Below are positions 17,161 through 24,314 of a stretch of 37,639 nt of DNA, in pieces. Where the stretch lies: positions 1 through 37,639 of the IMG/VR virus record IMGVR_UViG_3300029624_000222. One strand, written 5' to 3'. The stretch is from a virus. Every line of letters starts with the position of its first letter. The stretch's first letter is position 1. The notes beneath the pieces were generated by a model, which was given only the letters and a program-made list of their open reading frames with translations, searched no databases and was not told the DNA's origin. The position numbers were made by a program, and so were the translations under genes.

Positions 17161-18774
17161 TCACCGTGCGGTTGGCCGGACAGCGCTGCCTATCTTGGCA
17201 ATTGCGTCCGCGCCGTCCTTGGCCACTGCCACGGCCTGCTGCTGCGCCTGGGCTTCCGCTTCCGCGTCCGCTAGGGCATCGGCTTCCTCGTCGCCGCGGA
17301 TCAGATCCGCAGGCGCACCGAAGCTCTCGCCGAGAATGTCCGCATACGCGCTTGAGTTGATCTTGTGCAGCGGGCGGTTGTCACCGGACTGCCGGGCATA
17401 ATCCAGTAGGTTTTGCACCACACGAATGGCACTCGCGCCCTCGGCCGAGCGCTGTGCCTTTGCCATTGGGCTGATGTAGCGGACCTTCAACGGGGCCGAT
17501 GCGAGACGATCCGGCGGCGGAGGAAATGCGCCGGCGCGGTCCAGCATGGCCACTCGCCGCGCGAGGCTGGCACTCAAGCCCTGGCTTTCCACGTTCCCGA
17601 CATTAGGCCCCATGAGCCGCAACCGCTCTTCGGACCGCTCCAGCACCTCCGTTGCGGTCATGCCGGTGCGGCTGATGACCTGCATCAATGAGAAGAAGAA
17701 ATACTCCTGAACAACGGCCCGCAGCTGCTGATATTCCTCGTCTGCAATGGCCAGATTGCCGCCAGCCGAGAGAGTGGAGAGACGCGGGTTGCCCCTGTCA
17801 TCCAGCGCTCCATAGATGATCTTCGCCGGGGCGACTTCGATGCTGTCAAACCAAGTTTCATCGGCCGCCATGATCGCCGGCCGCGCGTTCCATGCAGCGG
17901 CTTCGAGCTTGTCCAGCCGCATCTGGTTGAGGGTCCGTGTGTCAGGCAGAGCCACGTGGCCTGGCCCCTGCCCGTACTGATCGCCGGAGCGCCGGGACCA
18001 TCGCGTCACGAAATACGGGAACTCGCGGAAGCCGCGCACCTGGACAGGCGCGCCGCCTTCCGCGCAGTGATAGGTGACCGATGCGAAGCGGAACCCCCGA
18101 AAGCCGAACGAGCCGGCCTCATATTCGCGATTGGGCATAACCACGCGCGCGAAATCGGTCATGTCATCTGGCGAGCTTTGCAGCTTTGATTGCAAGGCAT
18201 CGGGCAGCTTATTGCCGAACTCCTGCGCTGCTTGGCGCACAGTCATCGGTCGCGCCTGGAACATCGTGTCGACTTCGCCCAGATCGTTCTCGTACCAGTG
18301 GCACTGCGAAAGAGGGAGCGTCCGGTCAAGGAACCGCTTTTCGGTGGGATGGGTGACCGAGAATTGAACTGCGTTCCCGAAGGCTCCAATCTGTTTGAAA
18401 TAGGGCTCCATCTCCGAATAGAACGACGAAACTGCGGGCCCATAGCTGGCATAGGTAATCCGCGTCATGTCGGCCATGTAGCGCTTCACATCGTCGAACC
18501 GCATGAGCCCGTCATCCTCCGGCTCAAGCACGAACCACTTCGTGGCCGGGTTGGTCATCATCCCGTACATGCCCGCCGCAAAGTTTCGCAGCGCCTGGAA
18601 GGCAGTGCCGTCAAACATCCGCAGATTGCGCCGGTTCCCCTGCGCCCCACGGCCGAGAAAATCTGCCTGGTCCGGATACATCAGGCTCGCGATATCCTGG
18701 AACACAGTGTCATGCGTTGAGCGATCAGCCTTTGCCCGCTCGTGGCGCTTCCGCAGGGCTCGAACATCAAGCAT
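17161..18774 (-). CDS. Portal protein (podoviral head-tail connector)
   Basis: The 537-residue protein has the podoviral connector pattern: an N-terminal helical part with FQDIASLMYPDQADF, FDGTAFQALRNFAAGMYGMM, TNPATKWFVLEPED, and a later region with ATEVLERSEERLRLMGPNVG. The C-terminus is an Ala/Glu helix. Portals form the dodecameric vertex ring through which DNA is packaged and ejected and to which the gp11-like adaptor binds. Length agrees with T7 gp8-type connectors (about 530-560 residues). Confidence 0.9.
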   Translation of the reverse strand: MLDVRALRKRHERAKADRSTHDTVFQDIASLMYPDQADFLGRGAQGNRRNLRMFDGTAFQALRNFAAGMYGMMTNPATKWFVLEPEDDGLMRFDDVKRYMADMTRITYASYGPAVSSFYSEMEPYFKQIGAFGNAVQFSVTHPTEKRFLDRTLPLSQCHWYENDLGEVDTMFQARPMTVRQAAQEFGNKLPDALQSKLQSSPDDMTDFARVVMPNREYEAGSFGFRGFRFASVTYHCAEGGAPVQVRGFREFPYFVTRWSRRSGDQYGQGPGHVALPDTRTLNQMRLDKLEAAAWNARPAIMAADETWFDSIEVAPAKIIYGALDDRGNPRLSTLSAGGNLAIADEEYQQLRAVVQEYFFFSLMQVISRTGMTATEVLERSEERLRLMGPNVGNVESQGLSASLARRVAMLDRAGAFPPPPDRLASAPLKVRYISPMAKAQRSAEGASAIRVVQNLLDYARQSGDNRPLHKINSSAYADILGESFGAPADLIRGDEEADALADAEAEAQAQQQAVAVAKDGADAIAKIGSAVRPTAR

Positions 18775-18777
18775 TGG

Positions 18778-19002
18778 TCACTCCCCAGTTAGGATTTTCC
18801 GGGCAACATTTGCCGGCGACGCATCCAGACCCTCGGTGAGGATCTGTTCGGAGAAGCCGCGCCGGCGGCGGGCCTTGTTTCGCGCCGCGTCCTCGGCAGC
18901 CGTCACCCGCTCGTCACTCGGCGCGGGGATGAGGGGCGCCGGCGCAGGGGTTTCCGGCCTGGAGCTCTTGCCGCCGGAAAAAAGGTTCTTAAGCACGCAC
19001 AT
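18778..19002 (-). CDS. Small Pro-rich hypothetical protein before portal
   Basis: The ATG at 19002 has GGAGG 6-7 nt upstream; the longer open frame to 19158 lies inside the preceding gene. The 74-residue product starts MCVLKNLFSGGK, has a Pro-rich middle (PETPAPAPLIPAPSD) and a basic helix, and ends ASPANVARKILTGE. Similar short proteins sit upstream of portal genes in other podoviruses, but no function is established. Confidence 0.62.
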   Translation of the reverse strand: MCVLKNLFSGGKSSRPETPAPAPLIPAPSDERVTAAEDAARNKARRRRGFSEQILTEGLDASPANVARKILTGE

Positions 19003-19498
19003 GGCTATCCTCCGATGCCCATTGGCTCTGCCAGGCGCAGAGCAGATATTGCTGTCCGTCACGTCCCAACGGGTGAGGCGCACCGATTTCCCTAAATCCG
19101 ATTGCTTGAAGCCAGCGGCGTGCGACAGCGTTCTCGACCGTTGGCCGGCATTCCACACGCTTAATTCCGATCGCTTCCACCAGCGGGGTTACGTCTTGGC
19201 GGATATGGATGGTCAGCCGCATGGCTATTTCCCGCCAACGATCCGTTGCCACCATGTTGGCCATGGCGAAGACAGGCGTGGCGCGGGCGATGGAAAGCAG
19301 AGCTATCGGTTCCATATCGTCCGCACACGCCACAATGCTGACGACGAACTCCCTGGCCTTCTCGGATAACCATATTTCCCGGACCAGATCAGCCTTGTTA
19401 TCACTCCACCTTGCCGCGAAGACCTCGCGCTCATCTTCCGGTCGCAGGTTGTGGATAACGTGGGCCACGGCATCAGGGCTGTAGGGCGTGATAATCAT
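18989..19498 (-). CDS. gp13-like protein with GNAT fold
   Basis: The 169-residue protein has a layout typical of phage gp13-like/GNAT proteins: LRPEDEREVFAARW near residue 18, RATPVFAMANMVATDRWRE in the middle, then VENAVARRWLQAIGFRE and HPLGRDGQQYLL toward the end. T7 gp13 is needed for virion morphogenesis, and whether the family acetylates a substrate is not established. Here the gene lies between terminase and portal rather than next to the gp14-like gene as in T7. Its end overlaps the next gene by 14 nt. Confidence 0.6.
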   Translation of the reverse strand: MIITPYSPDAVAHVIHNLRPEDEREVFAARWSDNKADLVREIWLSEKAREFVVSIVACADDMEPIALLSIARATPVFAMANMVATDRWREIAMRLTIHIRQDVTPLVEAIGIKRVECRPTVENAVARRWLQAIGFREIGAPHPLGRDGQQYLLCAWQSQWASEDSHVRA

Positions 19499-19504
19499 CG
19501 ATCC

Positions 19505-20998
19505 CTACCTGAACGGATTGAACATGGAAGTGGCTGGCAGGCGAACCTTCCGCTTAGGGCGCGCGCGGTCTCGCCTGCCCTCGAAATCGCGCCGGTCGGC
19601 CGTGCCGAGCAGCCCGTACCCCCCCGCATCTATCGGGTGGCTGTACTCGTTTTTCTCCGGCCGGTCGTAGTTGACCTTCCCCTGGCTGTTGCGGGCGTAC
19701 CTGTAGCCGTGATTGAGCCCGGCACGGACCATCCGGCAATCAGCACTGACCGACAGCGCGGGCTTTCCGTTCTCCAGGATCGTCGACAGCGGCTGCTTCC
19801 ACGCCTCCAGGCGCGGCGGGACGGCGTTGGTGTAGGTCGGGCGAACCGGCACCCCTATCTGGCTTGCAACGATATCGAGCCAGGGGTCGGGCGACGTATC
19901 GCTTTGATAGGCGGCGGACGGATCCCCCCACGCTTGAATCCGAAGCCCGGAAAATTCCTGTTGAAGGATCCGGCTTACCTCTTCGCCAAATGCCCTGGCG
20001 TGGGTCGATTCCGTGTAGAGCTCTTTGAGGATCTGCACGGCGCGGCCCTGACGCTGCATGAATACGCAGGCCGGTGTGGCCCCGGCATCGAAACCGAGTA
20101 TCAGGCCGGCACCAGGCCAGGGCTGGAGGATCCTGCCCCCACAGTGCAGGGCGTCGTTGTAGGCAGTGAAGACAGGCTGACCGGCCCTGCTAAAGCCAGG
20201 CTTGTTATCGATCAGCCGGGCAACTTCCCATGCCTCAGCACCATCGTCCGGATCGTAGTACCCGTTTGGCAGGTTCTCGACGTTCTCCGCTTCCGGCGTG
20301 CGCCCGCCCGGCTGGATGAACAGCTCCCAATTCCTTGGCTTACGCTCGAAAAATCGCTGATATAGCCAATTGTCATGGTTCGGAGCATTGAAGCACATCC
20401 AAAGCCCGTACCAGCTTGGACCGTCGAAGCCGTTGGGCAGATCCTTCTTCGGGTAGCGGCCGAGGCGCTTGATGAGGTAGCCAACGACATCCGGTGACAG
20501 GAGATCTGCTTCGTCGAGAAATGCGAAAGTGGCCTCATAGCCACGTAGCGCATCTTCCGCCGCTTGGTCGCCGATGGCCACAAACTGCACGGTAATCTGG
20601 ATCTCACGATTGCCGATCTGAAAACGAAGCCGGTGCTCCGCGGGCTGATCTTTGCCGCCTATCCAGGTGCCCAGATTGCGGGGCACCCACTCGACCCACG
20701 AGGCAATTGTCGACCGCCACAAATCACGGTAGGTTCGCCGAATGACTAGGAACCTGGCCCGTGCCACACCGTCAGGCCCTGGGACTTGTAGCGCCGTCCG
20801 CCGTATCCCCTCCAGCAATGCCTTGGTTGTTTTACCGGACCCGACAGGCCCCATGATGCCCCGGACGCGAGCATTCGACCGCTCGAAGCGCCGCAATGTG
20901 TGCGCGCTTGCCGGCGTCACATACATGCGCCAGGCCCGCGCGCCTTCATCCTCAAACGAAACGTGTCCGCCGGCTGGCGTATCTTCGTAGTTGCTCAT
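19505..20998 (-). CDS. Terminase large subunit
   Basis: The 497-residue protein has an ATPase half with Walker A GPVGSGKTT at 50-58 and Walker B FAFLDEAD at 158-165. The RNase H-like nuclease half has candidate metal ligands D304 (LILGFDAGATP), D359 (WGDPSAA) and D457 (HPIDAGGYG). It cuts and pumps phage DNA through the portal using ATP. The ATG overlaps the stop of the 91-residue upstream frame as ATGA, and its stop lies 6 nt before the gp13-like gene. Confidence 0.93.
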   Translation of the reverse strand: MSNYEDTPAGGHVSFEDEGARAWRMYVTPASAHTLRRFERSNARVRGIMGPVGSGKTTKALLEGIRRTALQVPGPDGVARARFLVIRRTYRDLWRSTIASWVEWVPRNLGTWIGGKDQPAEHRLRFQIGNREIQITVQFVAIGDQAAEDALRGYEATFAFLDEADLLSPDVVGYLIKRLGRYPKKDLPNGFDGPSWYGLWMCFNAPNHDNWLYQRFFERKPRNWELFIQPGGRTPEAENVENLPNGYYDPDDGAEAWEVARLIDNKPGFSRAGQPVFTAYNDALHCGGRILQPWPGAGLILGFDAGATPACVFMQRQGRAVQILKELYTESTHARAFGEEVSRILQQEFSGLRIQAWGDPSAAYQSDTSPDPWLDIVASQIGVPVRPTYTNAVPPRLEAWKQPLSTILENGKPALSVSADCRMVRAGLNHGYRYARNSQGKVNYDRPEKNEYSHPIDAGGYGLLGTADRRDFEGRRDRARPKRKVRLPATSMFNPFR

Positions 20999-21270
20999 TG
21001 CCCCCGCACCCGGACCCCTGGGACGGGCCGCTTCTGTTCCGATTTTTTCGCTTCGCCGGGGCTCCAGATCTTCCGAATGCTCAGAGGCAGGGACACTGGC
21101 AGAGGCGCGCGGGGCACCCCGGGGGGGTCAATCGCAGAAAAATTGGGACGGGCCATATCCGCGAGGCCGCGTCCGTCCACTGATCTGCAATCAGTCGGCG
21201 CAACATCCGATAGCCCATTGAAATCAATGGCTTGACGGGTGGCGGGTGACTGCAAGGCGGGTGACTTCAT
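20995..21270 (-). CDS. Hypothetical protein between terminase subunits
   Basis: This 91-residue frame overlaps the small terminase stop as ATGA at one end and the large terminase start as ATGA at the other, which favours a real, translationally coupled gene. The sequence (MKSPALQSPATRQAIDFNGL at the start, many Pro and Arg later) resembles nothing I know. It contains seven consecutive C on the coding strand (codons for Asp-Pro-Pro-Gly), a possible slippage point. A non-coding spacer that happens to stay open is the alternative. Confidence 0.45.
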   Translation of the reverse strand: MKSPALQSPATRQAIDFNGLSDVAPTDCRSVDGRGLADMARPNFSAIDPPGVPRAPLPVSLPLSIRKIWSPGEAKKSEQKRPVPGVRVRGQ

Positions 21271-21794
21271 TCGCCGCCTTCCTCGTAAGTGCCTGATTTA
21301 TCAGGGTTTTCCACCATGTCTATGATCTCTGCCTCAAGCGTGCTCATGGCCTCCTGATCGCCACCGCTCGCCGCCTGCATCACGCCGGGGTCAGCCAGCA
21401 CCAAGGGGATAGGCGCATCGACCTGCACAGAGACCGGCTTCTTGGCGTGGTGGTAGGGCATGGCGGCCGTTGCCGCGTTGCGGATCGCACTCAGGGCCTC
21501 GTCAGCGCTGATGCCCAGCGTTGACCGGAGCTCCGCGACCTTATCGGCCAGGCGTTCCGTTGGCGTCCGGGGCTCTCCGCCTTCCGGATCAACTGGCAGG
21601 CTGTAGATAGCCGCCAGCGCCTCAGCCGGATCTGAATAGCCCTTGGCCGCAAGCCACTTGCCCAGCTGCCGCGACCGCCGGTTGATCGCACCAGGTGGCC
21701 GGCCCGGCGCGCGAGCTGGTGCCTGCGCTGGCGCCGCCTCCGGCATGAGCGCGAGTTGGTGACCACGCTCGATGCTGCTTGCGTCATCGGCCAT
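21267..21794 (-). CDS. Probable terminase small subunit
   Basis: The 175-residue protein has a flexible Ala/Pro N-terminus, then GRPPGAINRRSRQLGKWLAA and an AEALAAIYSLPVD helix. AIRNAATAAMPYHHAKKP follows, and the tail is acidic. This pattern is common in proteins encoded directly upstream of large terminases in podoviruses, where the small subunit recognises the packaging site. AAGGGGG lies about 9 nt before the ATG. It is the first gene of the late operon. Confidence 0.72.
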   Translation of the reverse strand: MADDASSIERGHQLALMPEAAPAQAPARAPGRPPGAINRRSRQLGKWLAAKGYSDPAEALAAIYSLPVDPEGGEPRTPTERLADKVAELRSTLGISADEALSAIRNAATAAMPYHHAKKPVSVQVDAPIPLVLADPGVMQAASGGDQEAMSTLEAEIIDMVENPDKSGTYEEGGE

Positions 21795-21893
21795 GGATTT
21801 CTGCCCCCTTTTTTATTCCGTCACCCGGCAGCGGCGCTGCGGTGACAGGAAGGTGACGGCCTGAAATCCAATGGGCCCAACGACTTAAACCAT

Positions 21894-22065
21894 TTGTAAC
21901 CTTGTAACCTGTGTCACTTGCGCTGCCGCTGCGCGCGCGCCCGCGTGAGAGCGCACACACGTAAGGCGCTGGGCGGGTGACAGGGGTTACAAGGTGACGC
22001 GCCCGGAAAAACGAATGAAAACAATGGCCTAGCTGTAACCTGTGCCGTAACCGTGCCGTTACACC
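21894..22065. repeat. TGTAACC repeat cluster (iteron-like)
   Basis: Copies of [TC]GTAACC occur at 21894-21901 and 21902-21909 (tandem TTGTAACC, 8-bp period), inverted at 21985-21992 (GGTTACAA), and again at 22033-22040 and 22045-22052. A further inverted variant lies near 22055-22064. The 22-bp block 21896-21917 and the inverted block 21977-21998 match at 19 of 22 positions. The arrangement suggests multiple binding sites for one protein, for example the small terminase, a late activator or a replication initiator. Confidence 0.6.
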
Positions 22066-22120
22066 CCGGACCCGAAAGGGACAAACAGCCCGGCCCCGCG
22101 CGGCTGCTAGCCACAGCCTT

Positions 22121-22166
22121 GGGGTGCGGGTGCGGGTCTGCGCGCACAAAAGGGGTGCGGGTGCGG
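22121..22166. repeat. Direct repeat GGGGTGCGGGTGCGG, two copies
   Basis: The 15-mer GGGGTGCGGGTGCGG occurs exactly at 22121-22135 and 22152-22166. GGTCTGCGC (22135-22143) and GCGCAGACC (22175-22183) form an inverted repeat around the second copy. The role is unknown. Confidence 0.6.
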
Positions 22167-22210
22167 AGTGACGTGCGCAGACCAGCGCGCGCCGGGGGCG
22201 CGCGAAAGGT

Positions 22211-22238
22211 GCGCCGCTCGCGCGGCGCGCTTTGTTTT
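22211..22238 (+). terminator. Possible intrinsic terminator
   Basis: GCGCCGC (22211-22217), loop TCGC, GCGGCGC (22222-22228), then GC and TTTGTTTT. The interrupted T-run makes this weaker than the terminator at 22384-22409. No gene on the plus strand upstream needs it, so it could end a short leader or antisense RNA. Confidence 0.4.
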
Positions 22239-22313
22239 GCTGGGTGCATCCATCGACCATGGGCCAAGCCTCACCCGCAGCGCGTGCGGCCCGTCAATCC
22301 GCATCATTCGTTA

Positions 22314-22331
22314 TGCATGGTTCACCCTGCA
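22314..22331. promoter_or_regulatory. Operator-like site A
   Basis: TGCATGGTTCACCCTGCA is an 18-bp imperfect palindrome. It matches the site at 22358-22375 in 16 of 18 positions and the inverted site in the immunity region (29960-29977) in 15 of 18. It is likely bound by the CI-like repressor or the HTH regulator encoded at 29625-29915. Confidence 0.6.
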
Positions 22332-22357
22332 CGGCCTCTTTCACGCGGCGGCGAGAA

Positions 22358-22375
22358 TGCATGGTTAGCCCTGCA
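22358..22375. promoter_or_regulatory. Operator-like site B
   Basis: TGCATGGTTAGCCCTGCA lies 44 bp (about four helical turns) from site A, in the same orientation. Flanking identity extends by one base on each side (ATGCATGG...CTGCAC). Equal phasing suggests cooperative binding of the same regulator at both sites. Confidence 0.6.
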
Positions 22376-22383
22376 CTCATGGA

Positions 22384-22409
22384 GTTGCGCGCCGCGCAAC
22401 ACTTTTTTT
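22384..22409 (+). terminator. Intrinsic terminator upstream of ardC
   Basis: GTTGCGC and GCGCAAC (22384-22400) form a GC-rich stem with a 3-nt loop, followed by AC and seven T residues (22403-22409). This is a textbook plus-strand Rho-independent terminator. It would stop transcription that enters from the left, so ardC depends on a promoter downstream of it, or on antitermination. Confidence 0.75.
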
Positions 22410-22419
22410 CGATTGGGGC

Positions 22420-22448
22420 TTGAACCGGCAACCATTGCCGGTTATCTC
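22420..22448 (+). promoter_or_regulatory. Putative ardC promoter overlapped by a palindrome
   Basis: TTGAAC (22420-22425) and TATCTC (22443-22448) are separated by 17 bp, each matching the sigma-70 consensus at 4 of 6 bases. The spacer is filled by the first palindrome of the nested pair, so binding there would block RNA polymerase. Confidence 0.45.
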
Positions 22449-22479
22449 TACCAACACAAACCGGCAATGGTTGCCGGTT
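22423..22479. repeat. Nested palindrome pair upstream of ardC
   Basis: Two 21-bp palindromes, 22423-22443 and 22459-22479, each have arms AACCGGCAA and TTGCCGGTT with a 3-bp centre (CCA or TGG). They are exact reverse complements of each other, separated by 15 bp, with centres 36 bp apart. The DNA reads as a pair of dimer operators; as RNA the whole could form one long hairpin. They sit between the terminator and the ardC start. Confidence 0.75.
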
Positions 22480-22544
22480 TTCGCCGCGGCCTTCCGGCAA
22501 GTTGTTCCCGCGCCACCGCCCACCAGCAGACAGGAGAGACGGCA

Positions 22545-23435
22545 ATGTCAGCCAAGATTTACAAGGAAGTCACCGACCGCATTTGCGCGGCGTTGGAAGC
22601 CGGGGTTAACCCGTGGTCATGCCCATGGAATGCAGCGGGCACCGACGCCCTGCCCCGCAACGCCGTAAGCGAGCGGGCCTATAGCGGCATCAACACAATG
22701 CTGTTGTGGATCGAGGCCTCATGCCGCAACTGGACGGATCAGCGCTTTCTGACATTCAAGCAAGCCAAGGAGTTGGGCGGCACCGTCCGCAAGGGCGAAC
22801 GCGGCACCCGGATTGTCTTCTGGGGCACCGGCAAGGGCACCAAAATTGACAAGAAATCCGGCGAGGAGGTCGCTGCGTCCTACAAGTTCTTGCGGGCCTA
22901 CACCGTCTTTAACGTCGCGCAGTGCGACGGGCTGGGCCAGGCCTACCAGCCGCAGCCGCTAGCGGACCCATCCGAAGACGCCCGCCGCCATGCCTACGCG
23001 GCCGCTGATCGCTTCCTGACGGGTACGGGTGCGGAGTTCAAGCACCACTCCTCTGAGGCCTACTATGTGCCGTCGACGGATGAAATCTACCTCCCCCGGT
23101 CTGATCAGTTCGAGGACATAGAACGGTTCTACACCGTCGCCTTTCATGAGCTCGGGCACTGGACCGGGCACCAGTCCCGGCTGGATCGCGACCTGTCCAA
23201 GCGCTTCAAACTCAATCAGCGCGCGGCTGAGGAATTGATTGCGGAAATGACCGCCGCCTATGTGGCCGGGCGCTTCGGCATGTCCACGGAAATACGCCAT
23301 GCCGAGTATCTCGCCACATGGCTGGAAGTCCTGCGCGATGACAACAGCGCTATCGTGACCGCAGCGTCCAAAGCATCCAAGGCAGCCGACTTCCTTTTCG
23401 ACATTCAGCCGCAAGAGGCACGCAAGGCCGCGTGA
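22545..23435 (+). CDS. ardC: ArdC family anti-restriction protein
   Basis: The 296-residue protein has the two-part ArdC layout. An N-terminal ssDNA-binding domain (residues 1-125) includes NPWSCPWN, SGINTMLLW and RKGERGTRIVFWG. A C-terminal zincin-like metallopeptidase domain has HELGHWTGH at 201-209 and a downstream Glu-rich helix (AAEELIAEM) supplying the third ligand. Known ArdC proteins bind single-stranded DNA and protect incoming DNA from type I and some type II restriction. CAGGAGAGACGGCA precedes the ATG; upstream in-frame codons to 22053 are rejected as they cross the control region. It heads the operon. Confidence 0.9.
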   Translation: MSAKIYKEVTDRICAALEAGVNPWSCPWNAAGTDALPRNAVSERAYSGINTMLLWIEASCRNWTDQRFLTFKQAKELGGTVRKGERGTRIVFWGTGKGTKIDKKSGEEVAASYKFLRAYTVFNVAQCDGLGQAYQPQPLADPSEDARRHAYAAADRFLTGTGAEFKHHSSEAYYVPSTDEIYLPRSDQFEDIERFYTVAFHELGHWTGHQSRLDRDLSKRFKLNQRAAEELIAEMTAAYVAGRFGMSTEIRHAEYLATWLEVLRDDNSAIVTAASKASKAADFLFDIQPQEARKAA

Positions 23436-23444
23436 CGCGTCGCT

Positions 23445-23475
23445 CATCCGTGTCCGGAATATCTGGGCACGGATG
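23445..23475 (+). promoter_or_regulatory. Intergenic hairpin between ardC and the next gene
   Basis: CATCCGTGTCC (23445-23455) pairs with GGGCACGGATG (23465-23475), 11 bp with one G-U pair and a 9-nt loop. No T-run follows, so it is more likely an mRNA-stability or processing element than a terminator. Confidence 0.5.
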
Positions 23476-23522
23476 CACCGCGCGCCATGGTGGCGGCAGC
23501 AAGCAGAGAAGGAGTTGAGCAA

Positions 23523-24266
23523 ATGGGTGATCGCACTGATTGCACGCTTGAATTGGGCGGCAAGACCACGGCAGAGCTATGGGCTGCCATAGAGGAACAG
23601 GTCAGGGCACTGCACGGCACCCCATCTGACCGGGGCATCTGGGCCAACATCGAGTTTGAAGGCGTCAATTATGGCGAAATGCCGGACGGGCTTCAGAAGG
23701 CGATCGAGAACGCCGGGCTTTCCTATGTCTGGCGATACGCCCCCGGCGGCTGCTATGACGGCGGCACCCAGTGGCGGATTGCCGAGGGGCAAGCTGTTGT
23801 CGGCAACGGGCTGCTGCATGAAGGCGAGGACGTGATCCCGATCAGCCTTCTTGCCGACAAAATCCGCGCCGCAAAGCATTACATTTGCAGAGAAGAAGCC
23901 TTCCGCCAGATCGCGCAGCTTGTAACGCAGCACACGCCCCCGGCACTTCCCAAGCTCGTCATTGAGGCCGCGCAGCAGCCCACGGAAGCCAGGGGGATTG
24001 GGGCCGTTCTTTTCAATTGCTGGCACCGTGAGGAACAGCCGGACTGGAGCGATTATTGCGGCTTGGAAATCGGCGGTTGCCGTCTCCGGGGCGACACGGT
24101 GGAAGGCTTCCACGACGCCGACACAGCCGAGTTTTTCACCGTATACGGACGGAACCGGGAGAACCTGGCCGAAGCCATCACCGACTGCCCGACCCTCGAT
24201 CACGCCCGCCGGGTGTGCGCCTTGCTGGCGCACATGTCTGGCCTGCCCGTCCACACCTACCTTTGA
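23523..24266 (+). CDS. Hypothetical protein of ardC operon
   Basis: The ATG at 23523 follows AAGGAG at 8-nt spacing, giving 247 residues. Two halves can be seen: residues 1-110, with GIWANIEFEGVNYGEMPDGL and YVWRYAPGGCYDGGTQWRI, and residues 140-247, with CGLEIGGCRLRGDTVEGFHD and an Ala/Leu helix at the end. There is no signal peptide, membrane segment or known catalytic motif. Position directly after ardC suggests an early, perhaps anti-defence or plasmid-type function. I do not recognise the family. Confidence 0.68.
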   Translation: MGDRTDCTLELGGKTTAELWAAIEEQVRALHGTPSDRGIWANIEFEGVNYGEMPDGLQKAIENAGLSYVWRYAPGGCYDGGTQWRIAEGQAVVGNGLLHEGEDVIPISLLADKIRAAKHYICREEAFRQIAQLVTQHTPPALPKLVIEAAQQPTEARGIGAVLFNCWHREEQPDWSDYCGLEIGGCRLRGDTVEGFHDADTAEFFTVYGRNRENLAEAITDCPTLDHARRVCALLAHMSGLPVHTYL

Positions 24267-24271
24267 CAACT

Positions 24272-24314
24272 GCCCGCCGCCACGCCTTCCGGCAAGAACG
24301 TCGCAGCGGCGGGC
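24272..24314 (+). promoter_or_regulatory. Intergenic hairpin before the 102-residue protein gene
   Basis: GCCCGCCGC (24272-24280) and GCGGCGGGC (24306-24314) form a perfect 9-bp stem with a 25-nt loop. The loop shares GCCTTCCGGCAAG with the ardC leader. A pyrimidine-rich stretch and GAGG follow before the ATG at 24347. Confidence 0.5.

Larger units (their letters stand above)
21795..22544. promoter_or_regulatory. Divergent control region between late operon and ardC operon
   Basis: This 750-bp stretch has no convincing gene. From left to right it holds: a hairpin GTCACC/GGTGAC around GCAGC/GCTGC (21820-21846); a cluster of TGTAACC-type repeats (21894-22065); two G-rich 15-bp direct repeats (22121-22166); a GC hairpin followed by TTTGTTTT (22211-22238); two 18-bp operator-like sites (22314-22375); an intrinsic terminator (22384-22409); and a nested palindrome on the likely ardC promoter (22423-22479). 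It probably sets late and ardC transcription. A packaging or replication site may also lie here. Confidence 0.75.

Noticed and set aside
21795-21850. Hairpin plus six-T run as a terminator
   Set aside because: On the plus strand the T-run lies before the stem, and on the minus strand it reads as A-run. It cannot act as an intrinsic terminator in either direction.
21784-22260. 158-aa minus-strand open frame upstream of the small terminase
   Set aside because: The product is Arg- and Ala-rich low complexity and covers the repeat cluster and hairpins of the control region. It is a chance open frame in GC-rich DNA.
22053-22544. In-frame extension of ardC by 164 codons
   Set aside because: It runs through operator sites, a terminator and palindromes, encodes no ArdC-like sequence, and the ATG at 22545 has a good SD.
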